Shown: one piece after another, positions 1 through 8,449 of the stretch
Position numbering within the stretch: position 1 is the first letter of the stretch
Layout of the letters: every line of letters begins with the position of its first letter
From: an uncultured Planctomycetaceae bacterium
GTDB lineage: Bacteria > Planctomycetota > Planctomycetia > Planctomycetales > Planctomycetaceae
Direction of reading: 5' to 3'
NCBI GenBank assembly: GCA_943787265.1
Contig: CALSLT010000017.1
Span: 62,001 to 126,000 of the forward strand
DNA length: 64,000 nt
Translations under genes and position numbers: made by a program
Notes under the pieces: model-generated
What the model was told of the DNA's origin: nothing
Databases searched by the model: none
What the model saw: the letters and a program-made list of their open reading frames with translations, nothing else

Positions 1-1158
1 GGCCAACGACTGACGGGCATGAGCGGGAATCAGTCGAGTATTCCTCTGGCTGGTTCGCCATTCAAGTTTGCTCAGCACGGCGAAAGCGGGCTTTCGCTCA
101 GCGAGTTGTTGCCGCACACGGCGATGGTGGCAGACGAACTCTGCGTCGTCCGGTCGATGTACACCGAAGCGATCAATCACGGACCTGGTACGACGTTCAT
201 GCAGACCGGGTCGCAGTTTCCAGGGCGACCGAGCATGGGCGCGTGGCTCGACTACGGGCTGGGCAGTGAGAACAGCGACCTTCCGGCATTCGTCGTCATG
301 AATACAAAAGGCAAAGGCGGGCAACCACTGGTTTCGCGTTTCTGGGGCAGCGGGTTTTTGCCGTCGAGGCATCAGGGAGTTCGTTTTCGATCCGGGAGTG
401 ATCCCGTTCTCTATCTGAATAATCCCGCTGGCTTGGACTCGGCTGGCAAACGAAACATGCTCGACGCGCTGCGGAAACTCCATGAGTTGCAGATTGAGAA
501 GAATTCTAGCCCGGAAATTGAAACACGGATTGCGCAGCACGAATTGTCGTTCCGGATGCAGTCGTCCATTCCGGAAGCGACTGATCTGTCCAAAGAGCCC
601 GACCACATCTTTGAGCAGTATGGCAAAGACTCGAAAACGCCGGGCACCTACGCGGCGAACTGCGTTCTTGCTCGGCGACTTGCCGAGCGTGGCGTTCGAT
701 TCATCCAGCTCTACCATCAGGGATGGGATCAGCACGGGAACCTGGCAGGAGGAATTCGCAATCAATGCGGGCAGACCGATCAGCCTTCGGCCGCATTGAT
801 TCAGGACTTGAAACAGCGAGACCTGCTGAAGGATACGCTGGTCATCTGGGGCGGCGAGTTTGGCCGCACAAACTACTGCCAAGGAAAACTGACGGCGAAG
901 AGTTTCGGTCGCGATCATCACCCGCGATGTTTTTCGATCTGGATGGCTGGGGGCGGAATCAAAGGCGGGACGACTTACGGCACAACCGACCCCTATGGAT
1001 ACAACGTCGTTGAGAATCCGGTCCACATCCACGATCTACACGCAACGATTTTGAATTTGATGGGCATCGACCATGAGCGACTGACGTTTCGGTATCAGGG
1101 CCGTCGATTCAGGCTGACCGACGTGCACGGTGAGGTCGTCTCTGATGTGCTGACGTAG
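1..1158 (+). CDS. DUF1501 domain protein, 5' end outside window
   Basis: The reading frame is open to the first base of the window, so the N-terminal part, including any Tat signal, lies upstream. The visible part of about 385 residues carries the DUF1501 hallmarks: a GPGTTFMQTG segment, a long central helical stretch, WGGEFGRT, and the GRDHHPRCFSIWMAGGGIKG block near the C-terminus. The fold is sulfatase/alkaline-phosphatase-like, and metal-binding His and Asp residues are plausible in the RDHHP motif. The family is very abundant in planctomycetes and usually sits just downstream of a DUF1549/DUF1553 gene, which here would be outside the window. The exact substrate is unknown. An ATG at 19 exists but is internal to the domain. 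It converges on the cytochrome gene to the right, with a palindromic element between them. Confidence 0.9.
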   Translation, partial: GQRLTGMSGNQSSIPLAGSPFKFAQHGESGLSLSELLPHTAMVADELCVVRSMYTEAINHGPGTTFMQTGSQFPGRPSMGAWLDYGLGSENSDLPAFVVMNTKGKGGQPLVSRFWGSGFLPSRHQGVRFRSGSDPVLYLNNPAGLDSAGKRNMLDALRKLHELQIEKNSSPEIETRIAQHELSFRMQSSIPEATDLSKEPDHIFEQYGKDSKTPGTYAANCVLARRLAERGVRFIQLYHQGWDQHGNLAGGIRNQCGQTDQPSAALIQDLKQRDLLKDTLVIWGGEFGRTNYCQGKLTAKSFGRDHHPRCFSIWMAGGGIKGGTTYGTTDPYGYNVVENPVHIHDLHATILNLMGIDHERLTFRYQGRRFRLTDVHGEVVSDVLT

Positions 1159-1174
1159 GCATATCGAACCAAAT

Positions 1175-1239
1175 GGCGAGCCGCAGCCGTAAGGCTGTGG
1201 GTTTCTGTATAGCCCGTGGCCTAACGGCCGCGGCTCGCC
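1175..1239. repeat. Branched palindrome (REP-like) between convergent genes
   Basis: The outer arms GGCGAGCCGC (1175-1184) and GCGGCTCGCC (1230-1239) are perfect inverted complements. Between them lie two small hairpins, CAGCC-GTAA-GGCTG (1184-1197) and GGCC-TAAC-GGCC (1218-1229), so the element could fold as a three-way junction on either strand. Its position between two convergent stop codons suggests a bidirectional transcription end or an intergenic REP-like element. There is no T-run, so it is not a textbook intrinsic terminator. I saw no second copy in this window. Confidence 0.7.
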
Positions 1240-1262
1240 TGATGCACAAGTAGCACTCGCGA

Positions 1263-2942
1263 CTACATCGACTTCAGATATTCGACTAATGCCCAGCGTT
1301 CTTCGTCGGTGATTGTCGTGCCGTACTCATGTCCGACGTTCGAGAATCCTTTGATTGACGTGTCGAAGGTGTAGCCGCCACCTTTCGTCTGATAACCGAC
1401 TTTACTGGCGTCGTATTCACGATTCCCGAGTGTGAATTTCTTTGGCCGTTTGTCTGCAGGTAGAAGCAGATCATACAAAGTTGGGACCGAGGCGTTGTGC
1501 AGGTATGGAGCACTCGCCCAGACGCCGGCCAGCGGAGCAGCCTTGTAGACGAGCAGGCTTTGGACCAACGCGTTCAGTTCGGCTTCGGTCTTTGGCAGCG
1601 TCGGCATGTCGCGATAACCGAGCCAGTAGGGAATCTCGTCGTCGGCGACTCCCATCGCTTTGATTTCGGACATGGTGATTCCCGCGAGCGTTCCGAGGAA
1701 CAAAACGGCGGCCGGCATGTTCTCCGCTTTTTCAAAGGGAGTACCTTTGAAGGCTGGCAGCATGATTCCCGGCTTGGCCGTTCGCTGCACGAAGTACATG
1801 GCGTAGTTGGGGTCTGTGCCGACTTTGCCGATCGAGGTCGGGTACACCTTGATGAACTCTTTGCCAAACTTATTTGGCTTTGTCATTGGATACGGTGGTT
1901 TGTTGGCGTGGCATGCCGCGCAGCCTTCCCGCTGATAGATCTTCGCTCCGAGTTCAAGCTTCGTGGCATCGAGTGAACCCATAATGTCTGCCGGCCATTT
2001 CGGCGGCTCCAATCCGTCGACAGCTTCATAGATCGCTTGCAGTTTCGGCAGGTCGGCACTGGAAGTCATGTTCAGCCCTTTGTCAGTTGCCGTCACTTTT
2101 GCATCGCCGAAGACGATGATGACTTCACCGATTTGCCGCAGCGTCAGGTTGTGAACTGAAGCGTTCCACAGCAGCTTGTCCATCTGGTTGGAGTTCCAGA
2201 TTGACGGATAGCTGACCGGCACTTGAGGGACTCGGTTGTTGGCAGGTTCGGTCAATGCTTCTGCGTTGACTTCGTTCATCAGGATGTTGACAGCGTCCCA
2301 GTTTCCAAATCCCGAGCCGTTGGCCGGTCGGCTGTGGGCAGCCCAGTTGGCAAGTCCAGCAAGCCCCTCTTTGAGTTCTGCTCGAAGTTCTTCGAACTGT
2401 TCGGCGGTGGCGTTTGAGCCAAGGACTCTCCAGCCGAAGCGACAGAACTTGTCGTCCTGTTTGACGGTGGCGCGGACCGCGTCGACGATCGCCTGCTGGA
2501 ACGCGATCATGTCGGCGATGGTCGTTCCGCCGTCAACGCGAACTGATTTGCCTGCGTAGTTGAGCTGAGTTGTGTGACACGCTGCACAGGTAAGGCCCAT
2601 CCAGCGTTCTTTGGCCTTGCTGTCTTCGCCAACAAAACCAACGGGAAGCCCTGCCGGGTTGTAGTGGTTTTTGGCGTTGGGCAGAAAACCAAAGCTGGCG
2701 AGGTAGTCGTCATCCCGAAACATGCACGCACAGTCGGGCTGCTCAAGGGCCATGAACCAACTGTACCGAATCAATTGGGAACCCTGCGGCGTGTAGTAGA
2801 ACTCCTGCCGCGTATTGTCGTCCCATCCCTGATGCAGGTAGGTGACATGCTGAGCCTGGCTGGGTGTCAACGATCCAATGAGCAGCACCGTCAAGGTTGC
2901 GAGCAACCGAGCAACACGGGGTGAGTAGTTTAGACACGACAT
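1263..2942 (-). CDS. Exported di-haem cytochrome c, RoxA/peroxidase-like
   Basis: The 559-aa protein has a Sec signal peptide (hydrophobic core about residues 11-28, cleavage near SQA) and two covalent haem-binding CAACH motifs at about 119-123 and 341-345. The spacing and the context LTCAACHTTQLNYAGK match the RoxA-like branch of di-haem cytochrome c peroxidase relatives. The predicted location is periplasmic. The role is electron transfer, with peroxide or oxygen as acceptor; the rubber-oxygenase activity of true RoxA should not be assumed. The ATG at 2942 gives the signal peptide directly. It stands alone: the next gene upstream on this strand ends 211 nt away, and that gap shows no gene. 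Confidence 0.82.
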   Translation of the reverse strand: MSCLNYSPRVARLLATLTVLLIGSLTPSQAQHVTYLHQGWDDNTRQEFYYTPQGSQLIRYSWFMALEQPDCACMFRDDDYLASFGFLPNAKNHYNPAGLPVGFVGEDSKAKERWMGLTCAACHTTQLNYAGKSVRVDGGTTIADMIAFQQAIVDAVRATVKQDDKFCRFGWRVLGSNATAEQFEELRAELKEGLAGLANWAAHSRPANGSGFGNWDAVNILMNEVNAEALTEPANNRVPQVPVSYPSIWNSNQMDKLLWNASVHNLTLRQIGEVIIVFGDAKVTATDKGLNMTSSADLPKLQAIYEAVDGLEPPKWPADIMGSLDATKLELGAKIYQREGCAACHANKPPYPMTKPNKFGKEFIKVYPTSIGKVGTDPNYAMYFVQRTAKPGIMLPAFKGTPFEKAENMPAAVLFLGTLAGITMSEIKAMGVADDEIPYWLGYRDMPTLPKTEAELNALVQSLLVYKAAPLAGVWASAPYLHNASVPTLYDLLLPADKRPKKFTLGNREYDASKVGYQTKGGGYTFDTSIKGFSNVGHEYGTTITDEERWALVEYLKSM

Positions 2943-3153
2943 GATTGGCTCCGCTTAAAACGTGACGAACTTTGAAGTCGATTCTTCAGGCTATACATCG
3001 TTCAAAAAATTAAACACCTCGAACAACACGACACCTGCGATCTCGTGAGTGAAATTCCTCCGGGCTTCCGAAAGACTTTCCGAAACATTCCAGAACGAAC
3101 AATCGGAAATGTCGCCCCAGAACCAGGTCAGTAACTCAGTTTGCGAAATCGGT

Positions 3154-4170
3154 CTATGGCTTGTCGTTCGGACGAGGCTCGAACAGTGGCACACCGTCGG
3201 TCGCGTGACGCAGTTCCGAACTCTTCACGTAAGCAATTTTTCGAGCACGGTTGAGACCGCCAATTGGCTGATGTTCGGGCAGTGAATGCCACGGGTTAAA
3301 CGACAGATTCTGACCAAACTGGTCCTGCTCGCTGGTGTCAAATTTCTGTGGTGCAATGGTTAGTTCAGCGACTCGGGTAAACGGGGTTTTCCATTCAACT
3401 GAGGCGTCTTCGACGGGCTCCGAATCCTGATTTTCCTGCTTCTGAATAGAGAAATTCAGGACGGTTGGCTTTGAGTCTGACGCCAGGCTGGCGACAAGCG
3501 TTTCCCTAGCGTAGTTCTGTGAGTCGCGTTCTACCGAAGTCTCCGGCTTCCCTGACGCGTCTGAATCAAATCCCTGAGGCTCGAGCATGTATTTCACGGC
3601 TTGATCCCCCAGCAGCGACGGAGCACAACTCCAATATCGCGACGCTGTTGGTGGTGCCGGCGCAGGCCGAACAGTTTTCACAAATCGTTCGACCTCATTC
3701 GGGAAATCGACACTCAACGCCTGGAGCTGTTCCTGTGGTGTCTTCCCCTGCACCATCAGGCCGACTTTCTGCTGCATGAATTTCAAAAGAGCTTCGACAG
3801 TGCCCGTAAAAAAATACGGAGCGTCCAGAAGGAGAAAGTCCTGGGTCTGTTGTTCGTTGCCGATCTTTTCACCTGGCACGCCCATCAGCTTGATGGCCAA
3901 TCCGTGAAAATCCGGCTGCCGGTCATCAGTGCCGAAAGCGTTGGACAATCTGATCCAAGCAGGATACGTGCGAGGTTCTGCGAAGACTCCAAGAGCGATG
4001 TCTGGCTCCAGATTGTCCAGAACTCGAAATTCACCGCGCAGACATCCATTGATCTTAGGATGCTGGCCTCGCACCGTCGGATCGGACTGTTTCATCAGGT
4101 TAATCTGGAAATCGACGATGGCATCGATTATCGACTGGTCGCTTGCTGGTGGGTTTTCGAATCGTGTCAT
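3154..4170 (-). CDS. Catalase-like haem protein
   Basis: The 338-aa protein belongs to the short catalase-like family. Recognisable blocks are RGQHPKINGCLRGEF (about 34-48), YPAWIRLSNAFGTD (about 69-82), FHGLAIKLMGVPG, a DFLLLD segment, and near the C-terminus FNPWHSLPEHQPIGGLNRAR. Members are about half to two-thirds the length of true catalases and usually lack the large-subunit additions; related domains act on fatty-acid hydroperoxides in some fusions. The classical haem-ligand block RxFxYxDTHRxRLG is not recognisable, so peroxide dismutation is uncertain. There is no signal peptide, so it is cytoplasmic. Its ATG overlaps the TGA of the upstream kinase gene (TGATG at 4168-4172), which implies translational coupling. 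Confidence 0.8.
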   Translation of the reverse strand: MTRFENPPASDQSIIDAIVDFQINLMKQSDPTVRGQHPKINGCLRGEFRVLDNLEPDIALGVFAEPRTYPAWIRLSNAFGTDDRQPDFHGLAIKLMGVPGEKIGNEQQTQDFLLLDAPYFFTGTVEALLKFMQQKVGLMVQGKTPQEQLQALSVDFPNEVERFVKTVRPAPAPPTASRYWSCAPSLLGDQAVKYMLEPQGFDSDASGKPETSVERDSQNYARETLVASLASDSKPTVLNFSIQKQENQDSEPVEDASVEWKTPFTRVAELTIAPQKFDTSEQDQFGQNLSFNPWHSLPEHQPIGGLNRARKIAYVKSSELRHATDGVPLFEPRPNDKP

Positions 4171-7100
4171 CAGGCAAGTCCGTTAAGTAGCGTTCCGGCT
4201 TCGATCAGGTCAGGAGTGTCCAGGCCTTCGGTGAATTTTTTGAAAGCTGTATTTAGAACATCGAATGCCTGTGACTTCTGTCCGTCAGCTTGCCTGATCT
4301 GGGCCAGGTTGATAGCTGCCCGCAATTCCCAGGACCTGGCATTCTGCCGACGAGCGATTTCAACGGCTTCTTCAAATTCAGCAATCGCTTCCGCTCGGCT
4401 GTCAGGCAAAGTGACGAGCAGTAATTCGCCTTTCAGGCGATGCAGGTTGGATTCATGAAATCGTTCGTGACTTCGCTCGACAAGTTTCAGCCCGTCCTCG
4501 ACTGTTTGCTGCGCGTCATCGATGCGGTCACCAGCCATGTAAGCTTCCGCCAGGACGGTGTGGTAGTGAGTCAGTGACAGTTCTGCTCCGGTTCCTCGGA
4601 AAATGTCGAAGCCCTGTTTGACCAGTTCAATGCCACGAGCAATTCGTTCTCCTTCCAGCACGAGGCCAGAACCGCGACACAACATGCCCAACGCCAGCCA
4701 GATGCCGAAACCCTGTTCCTTGCCTATAGCGATGGCCGCTTCGCCGCATTCACGTGCCTCAGTACCCATCAGGCAGTGTTGGTAGACGCAGCCTAGATGG
4801 TAAACGGCAAAAGCTTCGCTGAACGGATCCTTGAGTTGTTTGCCGAGTTCAACGCCTCGCCGCCCGGTCTCGATCGCCTTCTCAGGATAGCCAGCAATCC
4901 ATAAGCACCATGCCCAGTGAGCAAGGATCGTACATCCGGCATTCTGTCCGGTGATGCCCGCGTGAAATTTGCAACGCTCTTCATTGTAAAGAGCCATGCC
5001 GCGTTCACTGGCTTCGAGGCACTTGTCGAACTCGCCGCGAAATAAAGCGGTGCATTCCTGTGCGAAGCACGACTCCATCAAATATCCGTCGTCATGATCA
5101 GCAACCAGGTTAACAACGTCCTGGGCCAGTTGGTCTGCGATTTCCAGTTCACTGCGAAGCAGTCGCCATGCCCACATTCCCCAGGTGACGTGAAAGATGG
5201 GCGAGCCTTCCCCGATGCGTTCACACAATTCACGCGCCCGCAAGTGAACTTTCTCGACTGCAGGATTTGCCCACCCACCGGCCATTGTCATGACTGTGCC
5301 GAGTGGCAGCTGAAAACCAAGTTCCTGCTGATCGCGTTCTGGGGATTCGTCCAGCGTCGCGAGCAGCTTCAAACCATTTCCAAATTGAGACTGAGCCTCG
5401 ATGTTGGCGAAGCTGGCCTGCGATCGTTTGCCTGCCGTTTCCCAGTATTGGATCGCCTTGTCCTTGACGCCGGCGGCTGTGAAGTGGTGCGCCAGCAAAG
5501 CGGGTTGCGATTCGACAGTCTGCGGAAACTGTTTCTCGAAACATTCGCCGATCGTCTGGTGATTGATCAGAAGCCGCTTTCTGAGAATCGACGAGTAGGC
5601 GGCGTCCTGAATGAGGGCGTGCTTAAACGTGTAAATGGCTTGGGGTGGAGTCCCCTGTTGAAAGATGACTTCCGCCTGGACGAGTTGTTCGAGTTCTTCC
5701 TGCAGAATGTTTGCGTCAAGGTCGAGCACGCCCAGAATCAATTCGTAGCTGAACTCGCGGCCGATCGTTGCGGCCATTTGGACAACTTCGGTGCGGCTGC
5801 CGAGTCGGTCGAGTCTTGAAACCAGCAGGTCCTGCAGCGTGGCAGGAATGTCATCGAGGTCGAAGTCGACTGTGATCTTTGTCGTACCGTCGACAGATTC
5901 AACCGCTCCGGATTCGGCGATCATCGTTGAGAATTCTTCGATGAACAGAGGCACGCCTTCGGTCCGTTCAGAGATTCGAGCTGCGACTTCTTCGGGAACT
6001 TCGTCGACCTTCAGTCGAGACTTCACCATCTGCTCGATCTGTTGCCGGGTTAGACGGTTCAGGGCGAGCTGCGTCTGGTTACTTCGGCTGCCCCACGGCG
6101 TTTCGAATTCGGGACGGAACGTCAGCAGTGATAGCAGCCGCTCGTTTAAACCTTGATCCAGCAGGAGCCCGACAAGTTCCAGAGACGTCGCGTCGATCCA
6201 GTGCAGGTCTTCGACGATGAAGAGTACGGAATTCTGTTCGGCGTTTGCGTGGACCCATTGCAATAACACTTCGAGCGTTCGCTCTTTCTGACGCATTGGG
6301 CTGAGGGCGAGGTCCGGAATGTGTCCAGTGGTGGGGACACCGAGCAACGTTGCGATCAGCCAGACGGACTCATCGTCGCCCATGCCAAGGTCGGTCAGGT
6401 GCGAACTGAGAAGGTCGAAGCGTCGAGCCGGCGATGCTTCGCGATTAAATCCAAGTAATCGTCCGAAGCATTCGATGGCTGGGTTGAGCCCGGTGTTCTG
6501 GAAAAACGGAGAGCATCGCCATTCGATGACGGGGACTGGCCCATCGTTACCGTCGGTATCCGAATCCGATTCTTCGATGACGTATTCGCTGAGTTCACGC
6601 ACGAGGCGTGATTTGCCAAGCCCGGCTTCTCCAAGCACGCAGACGACCTGGCCCAGACCTTCGTCCGCCTGCTCCCACAGATCTTTGAGAATCTCAAGTT
6701 CTGTCTCACGACCGATCAGTGGAGTCAATGTTGCAGGTTCGGCGACGTCGAGCCTTGTTCGAGCTTCGCTTTCGCCTTCGACCGTAAACACTTCAACTTT
6801 CTCGGAAGCTCCTTTGATCTTAACTTTGCCCTGGCTTTCGCAAACGAAGTATCCCTGAACAATGCGGTTCGTTGAGTCTGTAATGATGACGGCATCGTCT
6901 TCAGCAACTCGGTCGAGGTGTGAGGCGATTGTCCGCGCTGCACCGGTCAGTGACAGATCACCTTTGTCGTCTTCCTGAAGCACGGCCGGACCGGTGTGAA
7001 CTCCGGCCCATGCGGTGAAGCTGATGTCGTGATCTTTCTCCAGACGCGATTGCAGTTCCTTAATCTGCGACATCAGGTCCAAACCCGTGCGGACGGCACG

Positions 7101-8426
7101 CTGCGCTGCGTCTTCATGTGCGGTCGGGTAGCCGAAGCAGACCATCAATTCCGAACCCGATGCGTGGATGATTGATCCGTCGTATTTCTCAACAGCCGCT
7201 CGGCAAAGGTCCTGATAATCCTGCAGTAAGTCGTGTTGCTCTTCCGGGTCGAGGTCTTCGAGGAATTCGGACGACTCAAACAGCTCGCATTCGCAGTTGA
7301 GCACGGTGACTTGTCGTTTTACTGGAGCTTGCCGTTGCCGCGTTTTGGTCTTTTCGGTTTTGGATTGTTGCTGGTCGTTCTGTACGAGTTGGCGGAGATC
7401 GTCTGCAAAATCGGCGGCGGTCGTGTATCGGTCGGCGATGTCTCGGGCCATCGCTTTCAGGCAGATTCGTTCGAGATCGCGTGGCAGTGATCGATTGAGC
7501 TGTCGCGGCGGCCGGGGGTCTTCCTCGATGATTTGTGTAAGAAGAACAGAGAGATTGGATCCGGTAAACGGAAGCTCTCCGGACAGCAATCGATAAAGGA
7601 TTACTCCCAGAGCGTAGATGTCCGTTCGTCCGTCGATGCGGTGTCCTTCGCCGCGAGCCTGTTCTGGCGACATGTAGTTTGGCGTTCCAGCGATGACTCC
7701 CAGCTCGGCGCCGGCGACCTGCCCGTCAGTTAGAGCCAGGCCGAAGTCAACAAGTACCGGCCGAACCGCACCCGCCTGCTGAGTCAGGATGACGTTCCCT
7801 GGTTTGAGATCTCGATGCACGGTGCTCTGCGAATGTGCATAGGCCAATGCGTCTGCAACCTGAGCTGTCAGTGCTGCTGCGTCCTGCCAGGACAATGCGT
7901 TCGTTTGGAGCCAATCGTTCAGGTCGGGACCTTCCAGGAATTCTGAGACGATGTAGCAAACGCCGTCTTCCACGCTCACGTCGTGGACCGTGACAATTCC
8001 TGTGTGATTGAGTTTTGCCAGGTTTCGAGCTTCCTGCTGAAACTCCTGAAGCAAGCTGTCGCTGTGAGCCTTCCCGTCTTTCGTTATGGGAACCTTGATA
8101 GCGACTTCGCGGTCAAGCTGAGGGTCGTATCCACGATAAACTTTTCCGAACGCGCCCTGTCCAAGAATTCCACGAACGCTGTACTTGCCGATTGACTCGA
8201 CACTGTCATCTGAATCGGATCGTGCATGGCCGGTTACGGGTTCTTCACGTCCGCCGTCAGTGGGTTCCCAGGGCGTAACAATTGTTTCGCCAAAACTATT
8301 GATTGAGGTTTCAGGAATAGCCGGCGAATCGACCGTCGCGTCGTGGGCTGCACTGGCCGTTTTGTTGCCAGCCCCCGCTTCGTTTGGATTGTCAGCACTG
8401 GGAGAGTTTTCGTTGGCCTGATTCAT
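4170..8426 (-). CDS. Ser/Thr kinase - cyclase-like - AAA ATPase - TPR regulator
   Basis: This is a 1418-aa multidomain signalling protein. A PknB-type kinase domain spans about residues 82-345, with glycine loop GQGAFGKV (89-96), VAIK lysine (about 111), HRDLKPGN (204-211) and DFG (227-229), so it should be active. A class III cyclase-like domain follows (about 370-550), but its metal-binding positions look lost: the usual CDLVGF block reads CECELF and the usual GDG reads GSE. Next comes an AAA_16-type ATPase with Walker A GEAGLGKS (about 599-606) and a Walker B-like VLFIVEDLHWID. The last 400 or so residues are TPR-like helices. AGGAG lies 9 nt before the ATG. The upstream paralogue ends 24 nt away. 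The architecture resembles kinase/LuxR-type STAND regulators with peptide- or ligand-sensing TPRs. The target is unknown; coupling to the catalase-like gene hints at peroxide or lipid-peroxide signalling. Confidence 0.88.
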   Translation of the reverse strand: MNQANENSPSADNPNEAGAGNKTASAAHDATVDSPAIPETSINSFGETIVTPWEPTDGGREEPVTGHARSDSDDSVESIGKYSVRGILGQGAFGKVYRGYDPQLDREVAIKVPITKDGKAHSDSLLQEFQQEARNLAKLNHTGIVTVHDVSVEDGVCYIVSEFLEGPDLNDWLQTNALSWQDAAALTAQVADALAYAHSQSTVHRDLKPGNVILTQQAGAVRPVLVDFGLALTDGQVAGAELGVIAGTPNYMSPEQARGEGHRIDGRTDIYALGVILYRLLSGELPFTGSNLSVLLTQIIEEDPRPPRQLNRSLPRDLERICLKAMARDIADRYTTAADFADDLRQLVQNDQQQSKTEKTKTRQRQAPVKRQVTVLNCECELFESSEFLEDLDPEEQHDLLQDYQDLCRAAVEKYDGSIIHASGSELMVCFGYPTAHEDAAQRAVRTGLDLMSQIKELQSRLEKDHDISFTAWAGVHTGPAVLQEDDKGDLSLTGAARTIASHLDRVAEDDAVIITDSTNRIVQGYFVCESQGKVKIKGASEKVEVFTVEGESEARTRLDVAEPATLTPLIGRETELEILKDLWEQADEGLGQVVCVLGEAGLGKSRLVRELSEYVIEESDSDTDGNDGPVPVIEWRCSPFFQNTGLNPAIECFGRLLGFNREASPARRFDLLSSHLTDLGMGDDESVWLIATLLGVPTTGHIPDLALSPMRQKERTLEVLLQWVHANAEQNSVLFIVEDLHWIDATSLELVGLLLDQGLNERLLSLLTFRPEFETPWGSRSNQTQLALNRLTRQQIEQMVKSRLKVDEVPEEVAARISERTEGVPLFIEEFSTMIAESGAVESVDGTTKITVDFDLDDIPATLQDLLVSRLDRLGSRTEVVQMAATIGREFSYELILGVLDLDANILQEELEQLVQAEVIFQQGTPPQAIYTFKHALIQDAAYSSILRKRLLINHQTIGECFEKQFPQTVESQPALLAHHFTAAGVKDKAIQYWETAGKRSQASFANIEAQSQFGNGLKLLATLDESPERDQQELGFQLPLGTVMTMAGGWANPAVEKVHLRARELCERIGEGSPIFHVTWGMWAWRLLRSELEIADQLAQDVVNLVADHDDGYLMESCFAQECTALFRGEFDKCLEASERGMALYNEERCKFHAGITGQNAGCTILAHWAWCLWIAGYPEKAIETGRRGVELGKQLKDPFSEAFAVYHLGCVYQHCLMGTEARECGEAAIAIGKEQGFGIWLALGMLCRGSGLVLEGERIARGIELVKQGFDIFRGTGAELSLTHYHTVLAEAYMAGDRIDDAQQTVEDGLKLVERSHERFHESNLHRLKGELLLVTLPDSRAEAIAEFEEAVEIARRQNARSWELRAAINLAQIRQADGQKSQAFDVLNTAFKKFTEGLDTPDLIEAGTLLNGLA

Positions 8427-8449
8427 GAAGTCCGTCTCCTGCGAGTTTG

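Noticed and set aside
3601..4458. 285-codon open frame on the plus strand
   Set aside because: Spans the overlap of the catalase-like and kinase genes on the opposite strand; no recognisable protein pattern.
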